Part shown: positions 54,347 to 63,600 of the stretch, piece after piece
How positions within the stretch are numbered: position 1 is the first letter of the stretch
Layout of the letters: each line of letters begins with the position of its first letter
Source: OLB9 sp041392785
Lineage (GTDB): Bacteria; Bacteroidota; Bacteroidia; Chitinophagales; Saprospiraceae
Assembly: GCA_041392785.1 (NCBI GenBank)
Contig: JAWKLK010000003.1
Coordinates: forward strand, 124,001-188,000
Length of the DNA: 64,000 nt
Direction of reading: 5' to 3'
Notes under the pieces: model-generated
The model's database searches: none
Told to the model about the DNA's origin: nothing
The model's input: the letters and a program-made list of their open reading frames with translations, nothing else
Translations under genes and position numbers: made by a program

Positions 54347-57300
54347 TTAAAATACTAACCCCAATTTAATACCAAAACTTTGAGATGGTGGAGTTTGTGT
54401 TGTTTCAACACCCGTAGCGTTGCCAGTTAAATTAGGTCCATTAACTTCAGGATCAGCATAGGTATTTTCCTCAGGTAACCAGAATTTTAGATTACTTGCA
54501 AATAAGTCAATATTAAAAGAACTGAAAGGCGTTTTATTTAATATTCTCTTAGGTAAAGAATAGCCTAATGTAATTTCTCTTAACTTGATGTAACTAGCAT
54601 CTAATAGCAAACTATTTCCTCCAAAGAGAACATCACTCACTGCATATATTTGCTGTGCCGTCACTTCAGTTGTATTAGGTTCATAACTATTGGCATCGAC
54701 TTTAACAACAGAATTTGGAATAATAAATGGTTCTCTATTTCCCACTAATGTTGACAAAGCGGTTCCATTAAACTCCGATTGATTTTTTGTTATAGAAAGA
54801 AATGTTCCACCTTTTCTTATATCAATTAAACCACCTAATCTTATACCTTTGTAATCAAAGGATGTGTTAAGGCTTGCTAAATATTTAGGTTGGTATGAAC
54901 CCAAATATTGCTCATCAGCAGTTAGAACCGGAATACCATTCGCATCAACGACAATATTACCATTATTATCAGTTTCTGGAATAGTACTTCTAAATGTACC
55001 ATAAGGTAAACCCTCTATGGCAACTAATGAAACTGATCCATTAGTAAAAGGTCCACCTACAACAATTTCATCCTGAGAATCGCTAATTTTAACAACTTTA
55101 TTATCGTTTTTAGCGAAAGTGGCATTCAAATTCCATTTGAAATCATTTGTTAATATTGGTGTCGTTCTCAACGCTATTTCATGACCCTTATTTGTCATTT
55201 TACCAATATTTGCAACAGTTTGTTGTGCTCCTGCAGAGGCTGGTAAATTAACTGTGATAATTTGATTTGTGTGATCACTACTGTAGTATGTATACTCTAA
55301 GTTTATTCTATTATCAAAAAATCCAATATCTGTACCTATCTCATATGTTTTAGTAAGTTCAGGTTTTAATTCACTGTTTCCAATAAAATCACTTAAAGTG
55401 AAACCTGGTGTTCCATTAAGTGGGAAAAAAATATCGTGATTATTTCCCAAAACCTGTATTGTTGGGTTGCCATTATATGTCGAAGACAGTTGGTACAAAG
55501 CCGCATCCTTTCCTGTAGTTCCATAAGAAGCTCTCAACTTCCAAAAGTTTACAGCATCATCTCCTTCAAATCCTAGGTAATCTGAAAGAATCGCCGATGC
55601 AGAAATGGATTGGTAAAAGAATGAATTGCTGCTTTCAGGCAATGTTGAAGACCAGTCATTTCTTGCTGAGTATTCCAAGAATAATCTATTCTGATAACCC
55701 AATTTTGCACTTCCAAGAGCTCCCATAATTCTATATTTTGAAGTATATTCAGAAGTTCTTGGTGTTTGAGAACTGTTAGAAAAATTATACCAACCTGGTA
55801 CTACCAATCCCCCAACAGACTCGCCACTGATTTCAGATGTTCTTCTATCAAAAGTGTTAAAACCTGCACTAACATCTAGCTTGATGTCAGAGGTAAGAGC
55901 CTGAGAGTAATTACCTAATACAGTAAAGTCAGTATTAAGATTTCTTATATTCGATTTATTATATATTCCTGTAGAGTTAGATCTTCCTCCTCTTGTGGTT
56001 TGTTGCAAGTCATCAACCCAAACAATGTGTGTAGGATAAGAGTAAATAGGAACATAAGTCTCAGTTTGTCCAGAAATTGCATTCAACCCTATTCTACCAG
56101 TAATATTGAAATTAGATGTTAAATCATACTTCAAACCTACATTTGTTAAAAAATTATCAAATGCACCTGAATTACCATATTCATTCAAAATAAAATAAGG
56201 ATTTGAACTATAAGAACCATAATATCCCTCAAAACCATGATAAGGATTGGTATAATCTCTCAATTCATCATAAGGAATATTTACTGGCGCTTGGATTGCA
56301 TTAGCATAAGCATTTTGACCATCAAAAGGACGATAACCTTCCTGAGCAGTATTGACTTTTGACTTTGCAAAATTAACTCCGAAATCTGCCGAAAATCTTT
56401 TAGATAATTGGCTACTTGCCTTTAAATTAATTGTGTTTCTTAAATACGATGTATTATCAAGAATCCCATTTTGCTTTAAATTACCATATGATGCATAAAA
56501 AGTAAATCCATCTTTCGAACCAGACATATAAATATTATTGGACAAAGTATTTCCAATCCTGAAAAAATTCTCAATTTGATTCGGAACCGCGCTATATGGT
56601 CTTGCTAATGCTTCCAACGCTCCATCATCATTGATGTCTATTGGACTCGTCCAAGGCCTAACAACACCATCAAAAGCAGGTCCCCAAGACCAGTTTTCCC
56701 CAGAATCAAAATGTGCATTATCATACCCTTGACCATATTGATCTTGCCTTTTCAAAAGTACATATGCCTTTTCTCTTGAATAAGAAGAGTTTATACCCAC
56801 TTTGAAATTCGTTTTTCCATCTGCTCCCTTCTTTGTAGTTACCAAAACTACTCCAGCTGAAGCTCTTGATCCATAAATACTAGTTGCTGCTGGACCCTTT
56901 AGTACTGTAACACTTTCGATGTCATCTGGGTTTATATCATTGAATCTGCTCCCAAAATCCGCATATCCATCTTGTGCACTTGGATTGCTTGAAGCAGTCG
57001 CTTTGTTATCGATAGGAATACCATCTACAACTATCAATGCGTTATTATCCCCTGTGAGCGAACTTTCACCCCTTAAGACAATCCTACTTGATGCTCCCAC
57101 AGAACCAGAACCCGTGGTAATCTTTACACCCGCTGTTTTACCGCGCAAGGCTTCCAACGTATTCTTGTTTGGTAAGGATAATAACTCATCAGCCTTGACG
57201 GTTTGGTTTGCATAGGTTACTTCTCGGGCATTTCTCTTAACACCCAAGGCAGTTACAACCACCTCTGTCAATAACTCGCCCTCCGCCAATGACACATTGA

Positions 57301-57568
57301 CATCATTCAAACCTACAATAGATACCTCTTGGTTTTGGTATCCTGTGTAGCTCACCATAAGAGTTGTTGCATCAGCCGGAACCTTCAAAGAAAACATTCC
57401 ATCGATGTCTGTAATTGTTCCAACTCCTTCTGCACCCTTCACGGTGACATTAGCACCAATCAGCGATTCTCCTGCCGTATCGGTGATTTTTCCACTGACT
57501 ACTCTCTGTGCATGCATAATGCTTATGCCACCAAAAAGTATCAACAATGTGAATAAAAATTGTTTCAT
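54347..57568 (-). CDS. SusC/RagA-family TonB-linked outer-membrane transporter
   Basis: A 1073-residue receptor. Signal peptide (FTLLILFGGISIMHAQ), CarboxypepD_reg-like domain (VSGKITDTAGESLIGANVTVKG), a SusC TonB-box-like stretch (LLTEVVVTALGVKR), and the plug (TVLKGPAATSIYGSRASAGVVLVTTKKG). The barrel ends in GIKLGLVF. All SusC hallmarks are present. First gene of SusC, SusD and DUF5012 lipoprotein. No ECF sigma, anti-sigma or hybrid two-component regulator is adjacent. Confidence 0.95.
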   Translation of the reverse strand: MKQFLFTLLILFGGISIMHAQRVVSGKITDTAGESLIGANVTVKGAEGVGTITDIDGMFSLKVPADATTLMVSYTGYQNQEVSIVGLNDVNVSLAEGELLTEVVVTALGVKRNAREVTYANQTVKADELLSLPNKNTLEALRGKTAGVKITTGSGSVGASSRIVLRGESSLTGDNNALIVVDGIPIDNKATASSNPSAQDGYADFGSRFNDINPDDIESVTVLKGPAATSIYGSRASAGVVLVTTKKGADGKTNFKVGINSSYSREKAYVLLKRQDQYGQGYDNAHFDSGENWSWGPAFDGVVRPWTSPIDINDDGALEALARPYSAVPNQIENFFRIGNTLSNNIYMSGSKDGFTFYASYGNLKQNGILDNTSYLRNTINLKASSQLSKRFSADFGVNFAKSKVNTAQEGYRPFDGQNAYANAIQAPVNIPYDELRDYTNPYHGFEGYYGSYSSNPYFILNEYGNSGAFDNFLTNVGLKYDLTSNFNITGRIGLNAISGQTETYVPIYSYPTHIVWVDDLQQTTRGGRSNSTGIYNKSNIRNLNTDFTVLGNYSQALTSDIKLDVSAGFNTFDRRTSEISGESVGGLVVPGWYNFSNSSQTPRTSEYTSKYRIMGALGSAKLGYQNRLFLEYSARNDWSSTLPESSNSFFYQSISASAILSDYLGFEGDDAVNFWKLRASYGTTGKDAALYQLSSTYNGNPTIQVLGNNHDIFFPLNGTPGFTLSDFIGNSELKPELTKTYEIGTDIGFFDNRINLEYTYYSSDHTNQIITVNLPASAGAQQTVANIGKMTNKGHEIALRTTPILTNDFKWNLNATFAKNDNKVVKISDSQDEIVVGGPFTNGSVSLVAIEGLPYGTFRSTIPETDNNGNIVVDANGIPVLTADEQYLGSYQPKYLASLNTSFDYKGIRLGGLIDIRKGGTFLSITKNQSEFNGTALSTLVGNREPFIIPNSVVKVDANSYEPNTTEVTAQQIYAVSDVLFGGNSLLLDASYIKLREITLGYSLPKRILNKTPFSSFNIDLFASNLKFWLPEENTYADPEVNGPNLTGNATGVETTQTPPSQSFGIKLGLVF

Positions 57569-57766
57569 ACTGAAAATTGTTTTGTTAAATAATTTGGTAA
57601 AAAAATTTAAAAATTGCGTAAAACTAATACTAATTATTAAGTTAATATTAACTAAACGAAAATAAATTGTAAAATGTAGTTAAGATTTCTGATATATTTT
57701 TAAATTTTAACAGTTGTAGTTGGTCTAAAAATCCAATTGTTTCATCGATATTTCTACTACCGACCA

Positions 57767-58375
57767 TCAATTTTCTGAAATCAGTTTCTTTAAGTATGCT
57801 ATTGAATCATATGCATTGAGATGCGCATACGCAGGTAAACCAACCTGAATGGCTGCATCAATGTTTCTCCTGTTGTCATCAATAAAAATGGCATATTTTG
57901 GATCAATATGGTACTTATTGATGAGCATTTGGTAGATTTCAGGATTTGGTTTTGCAATTTTTTCTTCACCAGACACCAAAATTCCATCAAAATCTGACAA
58001 GAAGGAAAATGTCTCTAAGGCAATGGAAAATGTCTCCGCTGACCAATTTGTTAATGCAACGACTTGAATTGTGGTATGTTCTTTCAACCATTTTAGGAAA
58101 TAGACCATCTCTTTATCTTCTTTGCCAAGCATTTTACGCCAAGAACCATAAAACTCAGAAATTTCAGTCGTATACTCTGGAAATCTGTTTACTAGCAATG
58201 ACGTACCTTCCTTCAGCGATCTACCTGCATCTTGCTCCTCATTCCAATCTGATGTGCAAATATTTTTGAGAAAATAATCGACGGCATCATCTGTCCTGAA
58301 TATGTCACGATAGACATAGGTAGGATTCCAATCAATGAAAACTCCTCCTAAATCAAATACAATTGTCTTGAGCAT
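57767..58375 (-). CDS. HAD-superfamily hydrolase (YihX-like, subfamily IA)
   Basis: A 202-residue phosphatase-type protein. Motif I is VFDLGGVFIDW, with the nucleophile Asp and the DLGGV variant common in YihX-like proteins in place of DxD. Motif II is ALTNWS, motif III Lys lies in SGEEKIAKPNPEIY, and motif IV is FIDDNRRNIDAA. An alpha-helical cap lies at about residues 15-85. These motifs predict hydrolysis of small phosphoesters such as sugar phosphates. It stands alone between the SusC gene and a divergent lipoprotein. Confidence 0.9.
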   Translation of the reverse strand: MLKTIVFDLGGVFIDWNPTYVYRDIFRTDDAVDYFLKNICTSDWNEEQDAGRSLKEGTSLLVNRFPEYTTEISEFYGSWRKMLGKEDKEMVYFLKWLKEHTTIQVVALTNWSAETFSIALETFSFLSDFDGILVSGEEKIAKPNPEIYQMLINKYHIDPKYAIFIDDNRRNIDAAIQVGLPAYAHLNAYDSIAYLKKLISEN

Positions 58376-58466
58376 TTAAGCAAATTATACTATTATTTAA
58401 TACATGAACAAATTTCTTTAAACTGTATTTTACGTACAAATGTATAGGAAAATATAAAATCAATTT

Positions 58467-58474
58467 TAATTTTG
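58467..58474 (+). promoter_or_regulatory. Candidate -7 element for the 58490 lipoprotein gene
   Basis: TAATTTTG matches TAnnTTTG exactly and lies 15 bp before ATG 58490. It covers the alternative TTG start at 58472, arguing against that start. Confidence 0.45.
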
Positions 58475-58489
58475 CAAAAAAAAAATATC

Positions 58490-58969
58490 ATGATCAGATT
58501 AGTAATATTCTTTGCGATCCTTCTAATTTTTGGATGTAAGCAAAACCAAAATTCTCCCAAACCCATCAATAATAATGTAAAAGTTGAAAACTCCACTTCC
58601 GCAAAGGAAAATACTTTGGAAAGTTTATATAATTATGTTGGTAAAAATCCTGTAGAGTTCGGATTCTTTGATAATTTCGGATTAACTCCGCGTATTAAAG
58701 CCATATTAAAGGATGGTTATAATGATTTTACACTTGATTTTAAAAATCCATCAGTATTAAAAAGAGATGGTGACCTATTGTATATGAGTGGATGTCAAGA
58801 AATAAATTGCAATGACAATTTCTATTTTATCGTAATAGATCCTAAAACTGATGATATCAATGTGCATCATTTTCAAGGAAAAAGGGGTTTGTCCTTTGAA
58901 GAAAAAGCTATAATAGCCTTTCCTGACGCCATGTCTGCAGAATTGGAAAAGTTAAAGCACGCAAAATAG
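58490..58969 (+). CDS. Hypothetical lipoprotein
   Basis: 159 residues from ATG 58490. Signal MIRLVIFFAILLIFGC gives a lipid Cys at 16, then an Asn/Ser-rich linker (KQNQNSPKPINNN) and a compact domain of about 120 residues. Recognisable features are DFTLDFKNPSVLKRDGDLLYMSGCQEINC, a likely Cys pair, then FYFIVIDPKTDDINVHHFQGKRG. I do not recognise a family. No operon partner on this strand. Confidence 0.75.
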   Translation: MIRLVIFFAILLIFGCKQNQNSPKPINNNVKVENSTSAKENTLESLYNYVGKNPVEFGFFDNFGLTPRIKAILKDGYNDFTLDFKNPSVLKRDGDLLYMSGCQEINCNDNFYFIVIDPKTDDINVHHFQGKRGLSFEEKAIIAFPDAMSAELEKLKHAK

Positions 58970-58997
58970 ATTCAAGAACTCCAATTAATATACTTTC

Positions 58998-59501
58998 CTA
59001 CTTCTTCTGGAATGCGTAGATTTTGTGAATGCATTCAAATTTTGGGGCATTTAGATCTTTTTCAAATGTAAAATCAAACAGTTGTTCGATGCAAATGCCC
59101 AACTCTGTATAATTTATTGGCATGTCAGCTTGTATCAAATTGACGGCTGAAGTATTTCCTTGGTGGTCAATGCACATCTTGAATTGTAGCGATCCCAACT
59201 TTCCATTTGTTACCAAATGGAGATTATTTGGAATAATAGCATGGATTGGTGTTCTGTCCGTGGCTGATTTCAACATTTTTATTTGTGGGTAACCTATAGT
59301 ATCTTGCGCCACAAATTGCTTAAACTCATCAAATTTTTCCTTCAAAACATAAAAGGTATCTTGATCAGCAAGGAATTTCAGATATTTGATCCCACTCTCA
59401 TCAGTCTCAGTTTTTAATTGCGTAGGTATGGTTTTTTGCTGTGATTTACAACCTATTTGAATAAAAAAAAAGTATAGCAATATAAACCAAAATTTACTCA
59501 C
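58998..59501 (-). CDS. Hypothetical lipoprotein
   Basis: 167 residues with a lipoprotein signal (FWFILLYFFFIQIGC). The mature part (DQDTFYVLKEKFDEFKQFVAQDTIGYP, GSLQFKMCIDHQGNTSAVNLIQADMP, ELGICIEQLFDFTFEKDLNAPKFEC) has a TonB-C-like or energy-transducer-like feel but no diagnostic motif. It overlaps the upstream decarboxylase gene by 4 bp, so it is translationally coupled to it. Function unknown. Confidence 0.75.
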   Translation of the reverse strand: MSKFWFILLYFFFIQIGCKSQQKTIPTQLKTETDESGIKYLKFLADQDTFYVLKEKFDEFKQFVAQDTIGYPQIKMLKSATDRTPIHAIIPNNLHLVTNGKLGSLQFKMCIDHQGNTSAVNLIQADMPINYTELGICIEQLFDFTFEKDLNAPKFECIHKIYAFQKK

Positions 59502-60445
59502 AAATCCAAAATAACTACCTTTTTAAAATATTCGTACGTTCTTGCCAGCCCATCTTCTCTGCCTACCCTTGGGGTCCAATCAAGCAAAGATTTTGCCAAA
59601 GTGATGTCGGGTTTTCTTTGTTTTGGGTCATCAATAGGCAAAGGGTTGTAAATAATATGAGCCTTAGGATTTTGCACTAATTTTAAGATTTCATCGGCAA
59701 ACTGTAAAATTGTAATTTCTGATGGATTTCCAACATTGACGGGCTGTGCATAGTCACTGAGCAACAGTCTATAGATACCTTCAACTAAGTCATCTACATA
59801 ACAAAACGATCTCGTCTGAGAACCATCTCCAAAGACTGTGAGGCCTTCACCTCTGATAGCCTGAGAGAAAAAAGCAGGTAATACGCGACCATCTTCTTTA
59901 CGCATCCTAGGGCCATATGTATTAAAAATCCTAATAATTCTTGTTTCAACTCCATGAAAATTATGGTAGGCCATAGTGATCGCTTCTTGAAATCTTTTGG
60001 CTTCGTCATACACACCACGCGGTCCTACTGGGTTTACATTTCCCCAATAACTCTCCGTTTGTGGATGTACCAATGGATCACCATACACTTCAGATGTGGA
60101 AGCTACTAAGATTCTTGCATTTTTAATCCTTGCTAATCCTAGTAAATTGTGTGTACCTAAGCTACCCACTTTTAGGGTTTGGATTGGCATTTTTAAATAA
60201 TCTATTGGGCTTGCTGGCGAAGCAAAGTGTAGAATATAATGCAGTTCATCTGGAACATGTACGTATTTAGAAACATCATGATGGTAAAATGAAAATCGTT
60301 TGTGTGGGAATAGATGGGCAATATTATCCAATGATCCTGTGATCAAATTGTCCATTCCTATGACATCAAAACCTTCTTCTATATATCTTTCGCACAAATG
60401 TGAACCAATAAATCCTGCTGCACCTGTAATAAGTATTCTAGCCAT
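59498..60445 (-). CDS. UDP-glucuronate decarboxylase-like SDR (UXS family)
   Basis: A 315-residue extended SDR converting UDP-glucuronate to UDP-xylose, or a close relative. It has the NAD motif TGAAGFIGSHL, DNLITGSLDNI, HFASPASPIDYLKMPIQTLKVGSLGT, STSEVYGDPLVHPQTE, the catalytic YDEAKR (Tyr and Lys), RIFNTYGPRM, and DGSQTRSFCYVDDLVEG. These blocks are diagnostic of the UXS group. It likely supplies a sugar nucleotide for envelope polysaccharide. No glycosyltransferase cluster is visible nearby. Confidence 0.92.
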   Translation of the reverse strand: MARILITGAAGFIGSHLCERYIEEGFDVIGMDNLITGSLDNIAHLFPHKRFSFYHHDVSKYVHVPDELHYILHFASPASPIDYLKMPIQTLKVGSLGTHNLLGLARIKNARILVASTSEVYGDPLVHPQTESYWGNVNPVGPRGVYDEAKRFQEAITMAYHNFHGVETRIIRIFNTYGPRMRKEDGRVLPAFFSQAIRGEGLTVFGDGSQTRSFCYVDDLVEGIYRLLLSDYAQPVNVGNPSEITILQFADEILKLVQNPKAHIIYNPLPIDDPKQRKPDITLAKSLLDWTPRVGREDGLARTYEYFKKVVILDL

Positions 60446-60461
60446 GCTATTAAAATTTTGG

Positions 60462-60469
60462 CAAAGGTA
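60462..60469 (-). promoter_or_regulatory. Candidate -7 element for the UXS-like gene
   Basis: The minus strand reads TACCTTTG, matching TAnnTTTG exactly, 17 bp before the start codon. No clear -33 element was found. Confidence 0.4.
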
Positions 60470-60555
60470 ACATTAATTAATTTTCCGTGGATAAAATCGC
60501 ATTAAGTGTTACGGTGACATTTATCACAAATTAAATGTATTCTTTTATGGTCATC

Positions 60556-60585
60556 TTGTTGCATCAGCAAAATTTTGTAAATTTA
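60556..60585 (+). promoter_or_regulatory. Promoter of the large T9SS Asp-box protein
   Basis: TTG (60556-60558) and TAAATTTA (60578-60585, 7 of 8 to the consensus) with a 19-bp spacer, giving a short leader before ATG 60619. Confidence 0.45.
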
Positions 60586-60618
60586 CGGTTCAAACCAATA
60601 AAATTAAAATCAGTTTCT

Positions 60619-63600
60619 ATGGTTTTTCGTATTAAACTTATATTTGTATTAATTGCTTTTAGCAATGTATTGATTGGTCAAGCCAGATTTACGCCATATG
60701 ATGATTTGCCTGGAGTACAAAAATCATTTAAACCTAATCCAGACACAAATATGCCGGATTGGGCTAAACTTCTCTACCAATATCCCATTAATTATAATGA
60801 GATTTATACAGCCTTCAATAGCTATACAAGAGAAAATCCAGGAGTTAAAAATGCATTCACAAGATATTTTAAACATTGGTCAAGAATAATAGCTTCAATT
60901 ACAGATGTACAAGGTAATATTATCATGCCAAGTGTTGAGCAAATTCAAGTATACAATAATACTTCAGGTAGCCGTCAAGAACATTCAACATCACTTCAAC
61001 AAAGAAAGGAAAGTTCTTGGCAATTCCTAGGGCCAAAGGTTACCCATTGGCTCAAGGAGGATGATAGCAATAACATTCCAGATGCCTGTCCATGGCAAGT
61101 GAATATTTATAATTTGTCTATTTCACCTTCTCATCCTGATATTCTTTATTGTGGGACAGAAACAGGCACAATAAATGTTTCGACAGATGGTGGCAACAAC
61201 TGGTCACTAAAAACGCAGAATTACTTTGCAGGTGGCGGTATCAGCAGTTTGGTCGTACATCCTAGGAATCCAGAAATAGCCTATGCAGGTGCTGGGAATA
61301 AAATCCACATAACCACCGACATGGGTCAAACTTGGACATCTAAGCTGCAAAACGAATACTTTGACGCAAATACACTTATTATAAACGAAAATGGGCAACA
61401 ACTAATCGCAGCCAGCGATAAAGGGATTTATATCACTAATGACGAATCAATAACTTGGACAAAATCTCTATCAGAAAATACTTTCGATGTGGAGTACAAA
61501 CCTGACGATCAAGGTATCATTTATGCTTTAACCAGTGTGGATGGGGTTTTTCAGTTTCATATATCTTTGGATGGTGGTGACCATTTCAATAAAGTAAATA
61601 ACTTCCCTGCAAATATCCAAGAGATTTCAGGAGGTGTTTTGGCAGTTACACCTGCCAATCCGAACATTGTCATGATGACTTTACTCTCATCTGATTACAT
61701 ACCAATAATTCTCATGGGTGTATTTGAAAATAATGAAACATGGACGTGGTCCGAAATTGCTAGGGGTGGAACACAGCAACTTGGAATGGACAATGGACAA
61801 GGATATTATGACCTCGACATGGAAATATCACCGGATGACGAAAATGCATTTGTTGTAGCCACAACTACAATGTATAAGACTTCTGATGGTGGCCTTTCAT
61901 TCACAGCAGTTGGTGGCTATAAAGGTAATTTCCCAATTCATCCGGACATTCAAGATATAGAATTTTCTACAGACGGTAAATTGTGGGTAGCCACAGACGG
62001 TGGTCTGACGGTCACGACAGATTTTTTTAATTTTCAATCCAACTTTTTCGTTAAAACTAATGGTATTGTAGGATCTGATTTTTGGGGCTTTGATCAAGGA
62101 TGGAATGAAGATATCGTAGTGGGTGGACGATACCATAATGGAAATACAGCGATATCTGAATTTTATAACAACAAAGCAATAAGAATGGGCGGTGCAGAAT
62201 CCCCAACGGGATGGGTCATACAAGGCAAAAGCAGGCATGTAGCTTTTAATGATCTTGGAGGTGGATGGATACTTCCTAAAGAAGCTTCATCAAAATATGA
62301 TGGTAGATTTGTGTTTTCAAAATTTCCCAACATGGATGAGTACGGTGGTCGTAGAGGTAGTTTATTGCATCATCCGTATTATAGTAATACTTTATATTTG
62401 GGTGAAAACAATGCAATTTGGCAGAGCAAGGATGCTGGTATGACATGGGAATTATTATACCAATTTGACAACAGAGTGATGTCAATGCAAATAGGTTATC
62501 AAGAACCTGACATTTTGTATGCCGATGTACGAGGTAAAGGTTTATATAGGTCAAATGACGGAGGTATCTCTTGGAGAATAAAACCGTCATTGACTTCTGC
62601 TCCAAATGCAAGCACGTATTGGAGTGGGAAGATGTCCTTAGCCATATCTCCATACAATGCTGATGTCATTTATGTTTGCCTACAAAATGGTACATGGTCT
62701 TCTGATAAAGGAAAAGTTTTCAAATCTACTGATGGAGGAGATACTTGGACAAATATTACCTATGGGTTAGATGTATATATGAAAAGTGTCATTGTGCAAC
62801 CGTCAAACGAAGATAGCGACATAGTTTACTTATTTTGCAATGCTAGAAATAACAACCAAGGTGAGGTTTTGATATTGGAGCCAAATTCTCAAATCTGGCA
62901 AAGCTACCATCAACAATATCCAAGTGGTATGCAACTCAACCATGCAATACCTTTTTATAGAGAAAACAAAATAAGAGCTGCAGGAAATATGGGTGTTTGG
63001 GAAGCTGAGCTTTACAATACAGAGTATAAACCTATCATCAGACCGTGGGCAGAATATGCTATAGTATCTTGCAACACTGACACTGTCCAAATGGAAGATC
63101 ATTCTATAATTGCTCACGAAGGTGCGACTTGGGAATGGGATATCCAGCCGAAGCCTACTTACATCTCATCTACGTCATCGCGCAACCCCAAAGTAGTTTT
63201 TGGACAATCTGGAGTATATTCCATAACAATGCGTATTTTCAAAAATGGAAAAACATTTGAAAAAACCATTCCTAACATGATTACTGTAAAACCTTGCCCT
63301 TCTCTTGAAACATGCAATAATCCAACCACAGTGCCAAAGGAAAGTTGGGTTGTAACCGATTTTGATAGCCAAGAAATCCATTATCCTGGTTATGCAAGTA
63401 TGGCAATTGATGGAGACATCAATACCATTTGGCATACTCGATGGGCTACGGGTGCCGATGAATATCCTCATTTTCTTACTATTGATCTAGGTCAAGAGTA
63501 CACTATGTATCAATGTACTTACACACCTAGACAAGATGGATCTGAAAATGGCCGAATAAAAGAATATGAGCTTTATTTAAGCACAAAAGAGGATGATTTT